From: Desulfovibrio sp. JC010
Lineage (GTDB): Bacteria > Desulfobacterota > Desulfovibrionia > Desulfovibrionales > Desulfovibrionaceae
Direction of reading: 5' to 3'
DNA: 64,000 nucleotides
NCBI RefSeq assembly: GCF_010470675.1
Contig: NZ_VOIQ01000005.1
Coordinates: 219,255-283,254 of the forward strand
Shown here: positions 23,412 to 32,027 of the stretch, piece after piece
Layout of the letters: every line of letters begins with the position of its first letter
How positions within the stretch are numbered: position 1 is the stretch's first letter
Notes under the pieces: generated by a model
What the model was told of the DNA's origin: nothing
Databases searched by the model: none
What the model saw: the letters and a program-made list of their open reading frames with translations, nothing else
Position numbers and translations under genes: made by a program

Positions 23412-23500
23412 AGCGAAGCTTATTAAAAGGTTTTGAAGGGATGGGGTCTGGGGAAGGGAAACTTTTGCAAAAGTTTCCCTTCCCCAGCCGCCGGAGGCAT
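23412..23500 (+). repeat. Intergenic repeat copy R8 (core class C)
   Basis: GCGAAGCTTATTAAAAGG, TTTTGAAGGGATGGGGTCTG, long hairpin with GGGGAAGGGAAACTTTTGC and the matching arm GCAAAAGTTTCCCTTCCCC, then AGCCGCCGGAGGC. The right end is a few bases from the stop codon of the ABC-F gene. Confidence 0.92.
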
Positions 23501-23501
23501 C

Positions 23502-25496
23502 TTAATTATCTTCCAATAATTGCTTTTTGCGTTCTTCCAGTTCGGCGATTTCTTCTTCGAGCACGGCCATTTTTTCCATGAGTTCTTCGGCCCAGTTGCA
23601 GGTCTCAGTGTAGCGGGAATTCAGTTCCACTGCTGCTGCGCCGTCATCATAGAGAGCGGGATCGTTAAGCTGTTCTTCCATGGTGGCCTGATCTTCCATG
23701 GTTTTTTCAAGATCCTTTTCGAGTTTTTCATACTCGGCAGTCTTGGGCTTGAGTTCCTTGTACAGGGCATTGCGGATTTCAGCCTGACGGCGCTTATCTT
23801 CCTTGCTCAGCTTGCGCTTGGCGGGCTTGTAGCTGTCGTTGGATTCAGCGGGGTCAGACTGGGCTGCGGGGGCTGCAAGTTTTTCCTTGCGATAGTCGTC
23901 GTATTCTTTGAAAGAGAAGAAAGTCTCGATTCCCGAATCAGTCAAAGCCCATATTTCATCAGCCACTTCGCCGAGCAGGTAGCGGTCATGCGCTACAAAG
24001 AAAAGGGTGCCGTCATAATCTTTCAAAGCCCGGATAAGTCCTTCGCGGCTTTCAAGGTCAAGATGGTTGGTGGGTTCGTCAAGAATGAGCAGGTTGGCCC
24101 GTGAAAGGAACAGCGATGCGAGAATCAGCCTGTTCTTTTCACCACCTGAAAGGGCGGAAACTTTGCGCTCGAAATATCCTTCGCCGAGCAGGAACAGGCC
24201 GAGAACGCTTTTGAGTTGCTCTTCGGTGGTGTCCGGGTCGCAGAGGCGGCGGATTTCGGAAAGAGCGGTTCTTTCGTCACGTAAAATATCGCTTTGATGC
24301 TGGCTGAAGTAGGCGAGAGATGTGTTCTGGCCCACTTTTGCAAAGCCTGCATTGGGCTTGAGTGTTCCCATGATCACTTTGAGCAGGGTCGATTTACCGG
24401 CACCGTTGGGCGCGGCAAGGGCAACTTTTTTGCCCCGGAAAAGCTGGAAATTGAGCAGGGGCCAGATGGACGGCGGTTTGCCGTCATAGGAAAATTCAAG
24501 ATCAACTATGCTGATAGCGGCTTTGTCTCCGCGTGATGTCGGGGGCAGACGAAAACTCAGGGTGCGGCCGGAACGGTTGAGCTCGGCCTCTCCTTTGATT
24601 TTGTTTAACTCCTTGGACATCTTTTCCACTTTCTTGATTTTGGACTGGGCCTGTGCGGCCTTGCGGGCCTTGACCCGGAAGCGGTTGATGTAGGAGTTTT
24701 CGGCTTCGATGCGTGCAGAAAGCTTGGCGGCCTCGCGACTGCGCTGTTCCGCATTTTCGGCCTGCCATTTAAGGAATTCGGTGAAGTTGCCGCGTCTGAC
24801 CTGCGGACGCCCGGAACCGAGGAAAAGCACATGGGTACCGACTTTATCGAGAAAAATACGGTCGTGTGCCACGTAGATGACTGCACCACGAAAGGAAAGC
24901 AGGTAGCTTTCCAGCCATTCCACGGCCTCAAGATCAAGGTGGTTGGTGGGTTCGTCCAAAAGGAGCAGGTCCGCACCCTGAAGGAGTACGCGGGCAAGTT
25001 TGGCGCGTTCTCGCCAGCCGCCGGAAAGTTCTTTGATTTTGCTGAGCAGGTCGTGTTCGGAAAAGCCCAGCCCGGTGAGGATGGTACGGGCTTTGTGTTC
25101 GGGATTGTATCCGAACTGGTGTTCTAATTCAGCCTGTTTTTCGGAGAGCCGCTCCATGAGTGCCTGATCATTTTTTTGTCCGGCTTCTTCCCATTGTTCC
25201 CAGAGCTTATTCCATGAGGGCAGAGCGGAAAGTACCCAGCTGAGCAGGGTGTTTTCAAGGATTTCCCCGGTCAGTTCCTGCGCCACGTATCCGAGACGCG
25301 CACCTTTGGAAATGGAAAGCACTCCGCCGTCCGGTTCTATTTTTCCGGCAATGAGCTTAAGCAGGGTGGATTTACCGCAACCGTTGGGGCCGGCCACGGC
25401 AAGGCGCATTCCTGCGGACACTTCAAAAGAAAGGTCGCTGAACAGGTCTTCCCCGTTGTAGGATTTTTCAAGGGACGAAATAGTGATTCTGGGCAT
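23502..25496 (-). CDS. ABC-F family ATPase (Uup/YheS-like)
   Basis: A 664-residue soluble protein with two ABC domains and no membrane segments. Domain 1: Walker A GPNGCGKST, signature LSGGWRERAKLARV, Walker B LLLLDEPTNHLDLEAVEWL. The inter-domain arm is rich in Lys/Arg (VKARKAAQAQSKIKKVEK). Domain 2: APNGAGKST, LSGGEKNRLILA, LLILDEPTNHLDLESREGL. The last 120 residues are a charged coiled coil. ABC-F proteins act on ribosomes. I chose ATG 25496 (MPRITISSLEK); no Shine-Dalgarno is evident. It diverges from the GIY-YIG gene. Confidence 0.92.
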   Translation of the reverse strand: MPRITISSLEKSYNGEDLFSDLSFEVSAGMRLAVAGPNGCGKSTLLKLIAGKIEPDGGVLSISKGARLGYVAQELTGEILENTLLSWVLSALPSWNKLWEQWEEAGQKNDQALMERLSEKQAELEHQFGYNPEHKARTILTGLGFSEHDLLSKIKELSGGWRERAKLARVLLQGADLLLLDEPTNHLDLEAVEWLESYLLSFRGAVIYVAHDRIFLDKVGTHVLFLGSGRPQVRRGNFTEFLKWQAENAEQRSREAAKLSARIEAENSYINRFRVKARKAAQAQSKIKKVEKMSKELNKIKGEAELNRSGRTLSFRLPPTSRGDKAAISIVDLEFSYDGKPPSIWPLLNFQLFRGKKVALAAPNGAGKSTLLKVIMGTLKPNAGFAKVGQNTSLAYFSQHQSDILRDERTALSEIRRLCDPDTTEEQLKSVLGLFLLGEGYFERKVSALSGGEKNRLILASLFLSRANLLILDEPTNHLDLESREGLIRALKDYDGTLFFVAHDRYLLGEVADEIWALTDSGIETFFSFKEYDDYRKEKLAAPAAQSDPAESNDSYKPAKRKLSKEDKRRQAEIRNALYKELKPKTAEYEKLEKDLEKTMEDQATMEEQLNDPALYDDGAAAVELNSRYTETCNWAEELMEKMAVLEEEIAELEERKKQLLEDN

Positions 25497-25625
25497 GATA
25501 TATATGTTTTGCTGTAAAATTGTGGGCTGAGAAAGCGAGTTAAAATATATATTCATCCTGCAGATTGCAAGGGTAATTGAAAGTTTAAATTTGACCGCGT
25601 TGCAGGCAACAGTTATCCCCAATCC

Positions 25626-25925
25626 ATGAGTACATGGTATGTATATCTGCTGCGTTGCAGCGACAACTCACTCTATTGCGGAGTAACCACTGATCCTGCA
25701 CGCAGGCTGGAAGAGCATAATTCCGGCAAGGGCGCGAAGTATACTCGTTGTCGTCTGCCCGTTGAATTTGAAGCTTATGAATCTTTCCCGGATAAGCGTG
25801 CTGCTTATCGCGCTGAGTATGCTGTAAAGCAAAAGCGGGCAGGACAGAAGGTCGGGTTTCTTAGGGAGCTGGCAATGCAAGACAATGCTGTGCCGCCTGA
25901 TCGCGTTAAATGCGAAGCAAACTAA
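25626..25925 (+). CDS. GIY-YIG nuclease-superfamily protein (UPF0213 type)
   Basis: A 99-residue single-domain protein. WYVYLLRCSDNSLYCGVTTD contains the VYL and YCG versions of the GIY and YIG motifs, R28 (ARRLEEHNSGKGAKYT) is the expected catalytic Arg, and E66 (YRAEYAVK) the metal-binding Glu. Members are implicated in DNA repair-type nuclease activity, but the cellular role is unknown. The stop codon is directly followed by the partial repeat R9. Confidence 0.88.
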   Translation: MSTWYVYLLRCSDNSLYCGVTTDPARRLEEHNSGKGAKYTRCRLPVEFEAYESFPDKRAAYRAEYAVKQKRAGQKVGFLRELAMQDNAVPPDRVKCEAN

Positions 25926-25976
25926 GCCGCCGGAGGCATCTCTTTTAATTCTTAAAAAGCGTGTTAGCGCATCAAA
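25926..25976 (+). repeat. Partial intergenic repeat R9 (right end and module only)
   Basis: GCCGCCGGAGGCATC followed by AAAAAGCGTGTTAGCGCATCAAAT, i.e. the GGAGGC end plus a diverged palindromic module, without the hairpin core. The module overlaps the end of the glycosyltransferase gene and encodes its last codons. Confidence 0.7.
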
Positions 25977-26977
25977 TCCTGTATTTTTTTTAAAACCGTT
26001 TCAGGTTCTATTCTACGCAGACATTCCCGGTCTTTTTTGCAATTGCTTTTGCCGTGCAGTGAGCAGGGGCGGCATTCCATTTCTGACTCAAGCACAACAT
26101 CACGCTTTCCTGCGGGGTAGAATCCCCATGCTTTTGAGGTCGGTCCGAACATGGCGATTACCGGGGTGGATACGGAAGCGGCCAGATGCATGGGGCCGGA
26201 ATCCCCGGTGATCAGCAGGGCGGATTTTTCCAGCAGGGCGCAGGTCTCGCGCAGCTGAAGCTGACTGGTGAAGTTTGCTCCATGGGATTGCGGCTCGAAG
26301 ACGTTGTCGTCGCGTCCGATGATTGCCCAGTTTATGGATGCAACATCGAGCATGGCGATGAGTTTCTGCCAGTTTTCTTCGGGCCATGCTTTGTCGGGAT
26401 GAGTGGCGTAGGGATGCAGGGCGATGAAATTTTGACCTAGGTCATGTTCTTCCATGAGTGTTCGGATGATATTTCTTTCGTTATCAGCCAGATAGATACG
26501 CGGCAGAAGTTCCGGGGCTTCCGGGATTTCTTCTTCGAGGGCGGAAGCGTATCGTTGGGTGACCCGCAGTTGGGAAAGTCTTTCGTCCAGTTTGGGAGAA
26601 CGGGTCAGCCTGAACATGCGCCGATCAAGGGAAAATTTGTTGTAGCGGGAAACTTTTCCTTTCCAGCGTGCGGCAAGGATTCTGGAGCGCAGGGTGGAGT
26701 GCAGGTCGATGAGTTCGCATCCTTCGTACTCGGCGGCGAGTTGTCCGGCCTTTTTAATCCATGCCAGATCACCGAGGTCTTTTTTATCAAGACTGATGAC
26801 TTTTGTGATATGGGGATTATTTTCTAATACAGGGCTGCTGGAAACTTTGGTAATAACCGAGAAAGTGCAGTTGTATTTATTTGCCCAGTACTCGATTACC
26901 CCGGTGGTCAGGACCACGTCACCGAGGGCACTGAGCCTGAAAACGACTTTGTGATTTGTGTTTGGCATTGCGCGCAT
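25964..26977 (-). CDS. Glycosyltransferase family 9 (heptosyltransferase-like)
   Basis: A 337-residue GT-B enzyme, probably adding heptose to the lipopolysaccharide core at the inner membrane. The N-terminal VVFRLSALGDVVLTTGVIEY and the C-terminal LLITGDSGPMHLAASVSTPVIAMFGPTS are diagnostic of ADP-heptose:LPS heptosyltransferases. The C-terminus has a cysteine-rich MECRPCSLHGKSNCKKDREC typical of the family. Its last codons lie in repeat module R9. No other LPS gene is linked here. Confidence 0.88.
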   Translation of the reverse strand: MRAMPNTNHKVVFRLSALGDVVLTTGVIEYWANKYNCTFSVITKVSSSPVLENNPHITKVISLDKKDLGDLAWIKKAGQLAAEYEGCELIDLHSTLRSRILAARWKGKVSRYNKFSLDRRMFRLTRSPKLDERLSQLRVTQRYASALEEEIPEAPELLPRIYLADNERNIIRTLMEEHDLGQNFIALHPYATHPDKAWPEENWQKLIAMLDVASINWAIIGRDDNVFEPQSHGANFTSQLQLRETCALLEKSALLITGDSGPMHLAASVSTPVIAMFGPTSKAWGFYPAGKRDVVLESEMECRPCSLHGKSNCKKDRECLRRIEPETVLKKIQDLMR

Positions 26978-27030
26978 ATTTTATGTGTGAAGCTCAAAAG
27001 GTCAATGTCTTTTTTTTGTGCTCTAACTGT

Positions 27031-27059
27031 TTGAACTCTTGTTGATTTTAATTTAAGAT
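27031..27059 (+). promoter_or_regulatory. Candidate promoter upstream of the CNNM-type gene
   Basis: TTGAAC at 27031-27036 and TAAGAT at 27054-27059, spacer 17 bases. This would give a leader of about 130 bases before the ATG. Confidence 0.4.
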
Positions 27060-27082
27060 TATATTTTGTAGCAAAACCGTAG

Positions 27083-27172
27083 GAAATCTGGGCTGAAACG
27101 GCCCTATTTCTGTTGCGCCACTATCTGGGTTCTGATACTGATGCCAGTATCAAAAAGATGCCGGATGGCGTC
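27083..27172 (+). other. Three consecutive hairpins in the leader of the CNNM-type gene
   Basis: 27083-27110: GAAAT..GGGC loop GCCC..ATTTC. 27134-27151: GATACTG/CAGTATC with an ATGC loop. 27157-27172: GATGCC/GGCGTC with a GGAT loop. No T-run follows. Function unknown; a regulatory leader is possible. Confidence 0.45.
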
Positions 27173-27198
27173 ATTCAACAACTTTAACTCAAAAATTA

Positions 27199-28266
27199 AT
27201 GCTGGAATTAATACTTTCCGTCAGTGTAGCCACACTTGTTTCCGCCTACTGTTCAGTCAGTGAAGCCGTATTTTATTCCTTTCCTTGGAGCAGGATCGAA
27301 ACCCTGCGCAAGGAAGGTCACAAATCCGGGGCGATTCTGCATAAGCTGCGTGCCAATGTGGACCGGCCCATCACTGCCATTCTGACCCTCAATACTGTTG
27401 CCCATACTGCCGGGGCCGCTTTTGCCGGTGCTGCATGGGCATCTGTTTACGGGGCGGAGACCCTGCCTTGGTTCACGCTTGGATTTACAATCGTCATTCT
27501 CGTTCTGTCTGAGATTCTGCCCAAGACCATCGGCGTGCTTTACTGTGAACCTCTGGGACGGGTGCTGGCCCGGCCCATGGAAATTTTAATCTGGATATTT
27601 CTTCCGGTTATCTGGATCTGCGGTATTTTTTCGCGTCTTGTTAACAGAAACAAGAGCTGTGAAGGACCGCAGGCCACGGAAGATGATATAAAAGCTATGG
27701 TCAGCCTGACCAGGAGATCCGGGGCGATCAAACCGTATGAAGCCCTCTCAATTGCCAACATCCTGTCGTTGGACGACAAGATTGTTGAGCAGATTATGAC
27801 TCCCCGGACTGTTGTGTTCTCTCTTCCTGCTGAGATGACCGTAGCGGAGGCCCATGCCAAGTACAGCGCATGGCCGCACAGCCGTATTCCCGTTTATGAA
27901 GGTGATGATCCTGAAGACATTGTCGGGGTTATTTACAGGCGTTCTGTTTTTGAAGCGCTTGCGGATGACCATGATGATGTGAAGCTTTCAGAGTTGATGA
28001 AACCGGTCCGTTTTGCGCTGGAAAACATCACTCTGGATAAGTTGCTGGTCAAATTCCTTGAAAGCCGCATGCATTTGTTTGTGGTGCTGGATGAATACGG
28101 CGGAATGTCAGGGGTTGTAACCCTTGAAGATGTAATGGAAGAGATCCTCGGCAGCGAGATCGTGGACGAGACCGATCAGGTTGTGGACATGCGCGAACTC
28201 GCCCGCAGGAGAAGAAAAGAACTGGTCGTCAGCAAGGAAGAAGCTTCCGCTGACGTTTCGAAATAA
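27199..28266 (+). CDS. CNNM/HlyC-type membrane protein with CBS pair
   Basis: A 355-residue inner-membrane protein: an N-terminal CNNM (DUF21) domain of about 140 residues with four hydrophobic stretches (VSAYCSVSEAVFYSF, FTIVILVLSEILPKTIGV), then two CBS domains (about 190-310; IMTPRTVVFSLP, LFVVLDEYGGMSGVVTLEDVMEEILG). It lacks the C-terminal CorC_HlyC domain of longer relatives. Such proteins are linked to Mg2+/Co2+ export or Na+/Mg2+ exchange. No Shine-Dalgarno is visible before ATG 27199. It lies 14 bases before ccmE and may be transcribed with it. Confidence 0.87.
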   Translation: MLELILSVSVATLVSAYCSVSEAVFYSFPWSRIETLRKEGHKSGAILHKLRANVDRPITAILTLNTVAHTAGAAFAGAAWASVYGAETLPWFTLGFTIVILVLSEILPKTIGVLYCEPLGRVLARPMEILIWIFLPVIWICGIFSRLVNRNKSCEGPQATEDDIKAMVSLTRRSGAIKPYEALSIANILSLDDKIVEQIMTPRTVVFSLPAEMTVAEAHAKYSAWPHSRIPVYEGDDPEDIVGVIYRRSVFEALADDHDDVKLSELMKPVRFALENITLDKLLVKFLESRMHLFVVLDEYGGMSGVVTLEDVMEEILGSEIVDETDQVVDMRELARRRRKELVVSKEEASADVSK

Positions 28267-28280
28267 AACGGAGAATAAGA

Positions 28281-28697
28281 ATGGCCAAGAAAGGCGGAAA
28301 AGGCGTCTACATTGCCGCCTTGATCCTTTTTCTCGGTGGACTTGGGTACCTGATTTATTCAGGTGTTTCACAGGACAGCGTGTATTTTCTTAATGTTTCC
28401 GAGGCCCTTGCCATGGAAGAGTCCGAGCTTGGACAGGCAAGGCTGTTCGGCAAGGTGGCTCCTCAGAATATTGAATCCAAAGCCGGAGGGCTGGGGGTTG
28501 CTTTTGATCTGACTGATCAGGAGAAAAATACACAGACCATCCGTGTAGATTACAGCGGTGCAGTGCCTGACACTTTCAAAGAAGGTGTCGAGGTTATTGT
28601 TGAGGGTAATTTTGTCAATGGACACAAGATGTTCAAGGCAACTTCCCTCATTACCAAGTGTCCGTCCAAGTACGAGAAGGAAAACCGCGAGGGTTGA
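28281..28697 (+). CDS. ccmE: Cytochrome c maturation haem chaperone CcmE, Cys-type
   Basis: A 138-residue haem chaperone anchored by one N-terminal helix (about 9-27), with the beta-barrel OB domain in the periplasm. The haem-binding His of the usual HxxxY motif is replaced: C127 in ITKCPSKYEKE, giving C-x3-Y. This is the CcmE variant described for Desulfovibrio and archaea (system I-star). It lies 14 bases after the CNNM gene and 58 bases before ccmF, and is the first of seven ccm genes. Confidence 0.94.
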   Translation: MAKKGGKGVYIAALILFLGGLGYLIYSGVSQDSVYFLNVSEALAMEESELGQARLFGKVAPQNIESKAGGLGVAFDLTDQEKNTQTIRVDYSGAVPDTFKEGVEVIVEGNFVNGHKMFKATSLITKCPSKYEKENREG

Positions 28698-28755
28698 TCC
28701 CTTGCGGAACTGATCCGTTTAAAAAAGATTTTATCCGTAATGGAGTAATTATAAT

Positions 28756-30633
28756 ATGCAGCTTTTTGCTAACCTTCTGCTCCTCATCGCCCTGCTTGCG
28801 GCGTTGGGGGCGGGTGCTTATGCGTGCCTTGCCCTGCTCACGGGCAAACGCAGCGTGCTGGATTTGATTGACAAAGCGAATATGGCAATTGCCGGTCTGA
28901 TTACAGGTTCCAGTGTCATTTTGACTATCGGCCTTATCAACCGGGATTACTCATTCAAATATATCTACGAATACGTAGATAATACACTGCCCATTTTTTA
29001 TACGCTTACAGCATTCTGGGCCGGGGCTGACGGTTCCCTGCTTTTCTGGATGCTGTCCATTGCGATTATGGGTGTTATCTTTTCCAGACTGGCTCTTTTT
29101 AAAGAGTTTTCCGAAAAAACAAGACTGTATTACTGGCTGTTTTACATGGCGGTGCAGGCTTTTTTCCTGCTCCTGCTGACCAGTTGGTCCAATCCTTTTA
29201 TGGAACTGGTCCCCACCCCGGCGGACGGGCACGGTCTTAACCCGCTGCTGCGTAACCCCGGTATGATATTTCATCCGCCGCTGCTGTTCCTCGGCTATGC
29301 CGGATTTACAAGTCCTGCTGCGCTGGCTCTTGCAGCCTACATTTCAGGTGAGCTGAAATCATGGGTGTCCTTTTGCCGTAACTGGAATATTCTCTCCTGG
29401 ATTTTCCTTACCGCAGGAATCGTACTCGGCTGCTGGTGGTCCTACATGGAACTGGGCTGGGGCGGTTACTGGGCATGGGACCCGGTGGAAAATGCTTCAC
29501 TTATCCCGTGGCTCAGCGCATCTGCTTTCATGCATACCGCCATCATTCAGATCAAACGCAAGGCCCTGCATCGGACCAATGTCTTTCTCATGAGCCTGAC
29601 TCTGCTGCTGTGCATCTTTGCCACCTATCTGGTGCGCTCCGGTGTTGTGCAGTCCCTGCATGCTTACGGTGAGAACGGAGTCGGGCTGCCGCTGCTGCTT
29701 TTCCTGATGTCCAACCTTGCTGTTATCGTGTTTGTGCTGGTGGTCGGACCCCGTCCTGAAAGCAGGACACTTTCCGGCCTGAACAGCAGGCAGGGTATGC
29801 TGGTTATTGCTGCGTGGGCCTTCCTCGGTCTCGGCCTTGTGGTCGGTCTGGGAACCATGTGGCCGGTGATCAGCAAGATGTGGAGTGCCAATCCGGTGGG
29901 CCTTGACGCACGGTTTTACAACCGGGTCTGTCTGCCCCTGTTCAGCCTGATTATCCTTATTTTTACTGTCTGCCCGTGGTTCAATTGGAAAGAAGGTATT
30001 TTCGATAAACGCGGCCTGTTTCTCGTGGGCGGTGCTTTTATCGGCGGCGGCGCAATCAGTTATGTTTGCGGCCTGCATAATCCCCTCGGCCTGATTACCA
30101 GTGCTGCGGCAATTGCTTCTCTTGTGGGAATCATCGGCGTTTTCGCTTTCATCCCACAATTGCGCAAAGTCCGCTCCATGATCGGGGTTTACGGACTGCA
30201 TTTCGGGGTGGCTCTTGTTTTCCTCGGCGTAGCGTGGTCCGGTCCCAACAAGGTTGAGCACCAGTATGTGGTCAAACAGGGCGAAAGTGTGCAGCTCGGC
30301 ACCTATTCCGTTACCTTTAAAAGGATTACCGAAGGACAGACTCCCGAGATGGCGCATATTGCCGCTATTCTGGAAGTTACCGAGAACGGTAAACCTGTCG
30401 GCCTGATGGCTCCTGAGCGTCGTCTGTACCGCAACTTTGATCAGCCTTTTGCTGAAGTTTCGGTTATTCCCAGCCTCGGCAGCGAAATTTACGCTACCTT
30501 GCTGAGTGTTGATGCTGAAGGTAACGCAACGCTTAAGATGAGCCTTAATCCGCTAATCAACTGGCTCTGGATCGGCGGCACCCTGATGTGTCTGTTCGGA
30601 TTCATGGCTTTCAGAAAACCGAAACTCTCTTAG
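28756..30633 (+). CDS. ccmF: Haem lyase component CcmF
   Basis: A 625-residue polytopic protein that joins haem to apocytochrome c at the outer face of the inner membrane. The haem-handling WWD domain is evident as ELGWGGYWAWDPVENASLIP, with NPGMIFHPPLLFLGYAGF before it and external histidines. About 14-15 hydrophobic helices. It is part of ccmEFABCD and starts at ATG 28756. Confidence 0.95.
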   Translation: MQLFANLLLLIALLAALGAGAYACLALLTGKRSVLDLIDKANMAIAGLITGSSVILTIGLINRDYSFKYIYEYVDNTLPIFYTLTAFWAGADGSLLFWMLSIAIMGVIFSRLALFKEFSEKTRLYYWLFYMAVQAFFLLLLTSWSNPFMELVPTPADGHGLNPLLRNPGMIFHPPLLFLGYAGFTSPAALALAAYISGELKSWVSFCRNWNILSWIFLTAGIVLGCWWSYMELGWGGYWAWDPVENASLIPWLSASAFMHTAIIQIKRKALHRTNVFLMSLTLLLCIFATYLVRSGVVQSLHAYGENGVGLPLLLFLMSNLAVIVFVLVVGPRPESRTLSGLNSRQGMLVIAAWAFLGLGLVVGLGTMWPVISKMWSANPVGLDARFYNRVCLPLFSLIILIFTVCPWFNWKEGIFDKRGLFLVGGAFIGGGAISYVCGLHNPLGLITSAAAIASLVGIIGVFAFIPQLRKVRSMIGVYGLHFGVALVFLGVAWSGPNKVEHQYVVKQGESVQLGTYSVTFKRITEGQTPEMAHIAAILEVTENGKPVGLMAPERRLYRNFDQPFAEVSVIPSLGSEIYATLLSVDAEGNATLKMSLNPLINWLWIGGTLMCLFGFMAFRKPKLS

Positions 30634-30643
30634 GCGGATTGCA

Positions 30644-31324
30644 GTGTCTGAGAATGGAAGCATAGCTCTTAAGGTGCGCAAGGCAGCCAAGTTCTTCGGG
30701 ACAAGGCTGATCTTCAAGGATGTCAGTTGCGATGTGCTGCGCGGGGAAATTCTTCTCGTGGTGGGCCGCAACGGTGCGGGCAAAACAACCCTGCTCAAGA
30801 TCATGTCCGGATTATCCCGTGCTTCGGCCGGGAGTGCGGATATTTTGACCGAGCCGGAAAAGACCGCCTACCTTGGGCATTCCACTTTTATCTATCCGCG
30901 TTTGAGCGGAGTGGCCAACCTCTCATTCTGGGCCTCCATGTACGGCCTTTCTCCTTCCCGCGAAGAGCTTATGGCTCTGCTGAAACGGGTGGGATTGGAA
31001 AGGGCGGCTGAAGAGCAGGCCGGGTCCTATTCACGAGGCATGGCCCAGCGGTTGAATCTGGCCCGTGTTTTCCTTGTGAACCCGGATCTCCTTTTTCTGG
31101 ATGAACCGGGAACCGGACTTGATCAGGCTTCACTGACTCTTCTGCGTGAGGAAGTGGTGGCCCTGCGTGACCGCGGTACCGCCATTGTCTGGATCAGCCA
31201 TGATGTGAACCACGATACCTCCCTCGCTGACCGGGTCTTAGGACTTGCCGGGCGCAGGATGGCCTATCTCGGTCCTGCTGCAGAGTTCGATCCCGAAACC
31301 GTACTGGGAGGGGAGAATGCTTAA
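30644..31324 (+). CDS. ccmA: Haem exporter ATP-binding protein CcmA
   Basis: A 226-residue ATPase of the CcmABCD complex that releases holo-CcmE. Walker A GRNGAGKTT, signature YSRGMAQRLNLAR (R in place of the usual second G), Walker B LLFLDEPGTGLD, H-loop WISHDVN. The start is GTG 30644, ten bases after the ccmF stop, and the gene overlaps ccmB by 8 bases. Confidence 0.94.
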   Translation: MSENGSIALKVRKAAKFFGTRLIFKDVSCDVLRGEILLVVGRNGAGKTTLLKIMSGLSRASAGSADILTEPEKTAYLGHSTFIYPRLSGVANLSFWASMYGLSPSREELMALLKRVGLERAAEEQAGSYSRGMAQRLNLARVFLVNPDLLFLDEPGTGLDQASLTLLREEVVALRDRGTAIVWISHDVNHDTSLADRVLGLAGRRMAYLGPAAEFDPETVLGGENA

Positions 31325-31994
31325 GCGCGGACTGACCATCGCGGCCAAGGACCTGCGTCTTTCCATCGGCGGAGGACAGGGACTCACACAGGCGATTCTG
31401 TTGGGACTTCTGCTGATCTTCGTGTTCAGCTTATCCCGTCCCGCAGGGCAGCTGGTAGAGCCGCAGGCGGCATCAGCCATATTCTGGCTTGCATCCTCTT
31501 TCGGGTTGGTTTTGGTTTTCAACACTTTGTTTTCAATGGAAGAATCAAACGAAGCGCGCTTGGGACTGCTTTCATCGCCTGTCCCGCTGCATGCCGTATG
31601 GTTCGGAAAGGGTCTTGCCGGGTTCGGGCTGCTGCTTTGTTCGCAGCTTGTGTTTCTCCCGGCTACAATTGTATTCTTAGGTCAGGACATGAAGGGATCG
31701 ATGGCGGTTTTCGCTGCGACCCTGCTGGCTGCGGACTGGGGGCTGGTTGCTCTCGGGGCATTGCTCGGTGCAATCTCCCAAGGGCAGGCCGCACGGGAAT
31801 CACTGCTTTCAGTGATCCTTTTCCCCTTGATGCTGCCCATCCTGCTGGGAGCCATACAATTGATGACTTCGGTTTTTTCCGGGGTTAACCTTATGGACGA
31901 GAGTTCGTGGATGGGTATTATTGTTTCCGCCTCGGCTCTGTTCAGCGGTGCGGGCCTGATCCTTTTTCCTTTTGTATACAGCGGCGAGCAGTAG
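31317..31994 (+). CDS. ccmB: Haem exporter permease CcmB
   Basis: A 225-residue membrane protein with six hydrophobic segments. LKRGLTIAAKDLRLSIGGGQ and FNTLFSMEESNEARLGLLSSP match the CcmB family. I chose ATG 31317, just inside the end of ccmA, with GGGGAGA directly before it; an earlier in-frame codon is not supported. It forms the permease of CcmAB. Confidence 0.92.
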   Translation: MLKRGLTIAAKDLRLSIGGGQGLTQAILLGLLLIFVFSLSRPAGQLVEPQAASAIFWLASSFGLVLVFNTLFSMEESNEARLGLLSSPVPLHAVWFGKGLAGFGLLLCSQLVFLPATIVFLGQDMKGSMAVFAATLLAADWGLVALGALLGAISQGQAARESLLSVILFPLMLPILLGAIQLMTSVFSGVNLMDESSWMGIIVSASALFSGAGLILFPFVYSGEQ

Positions 31995-32027
31995 CTCGTT
32001 GAGAAATATAGTTTACGGAGCATTTAA

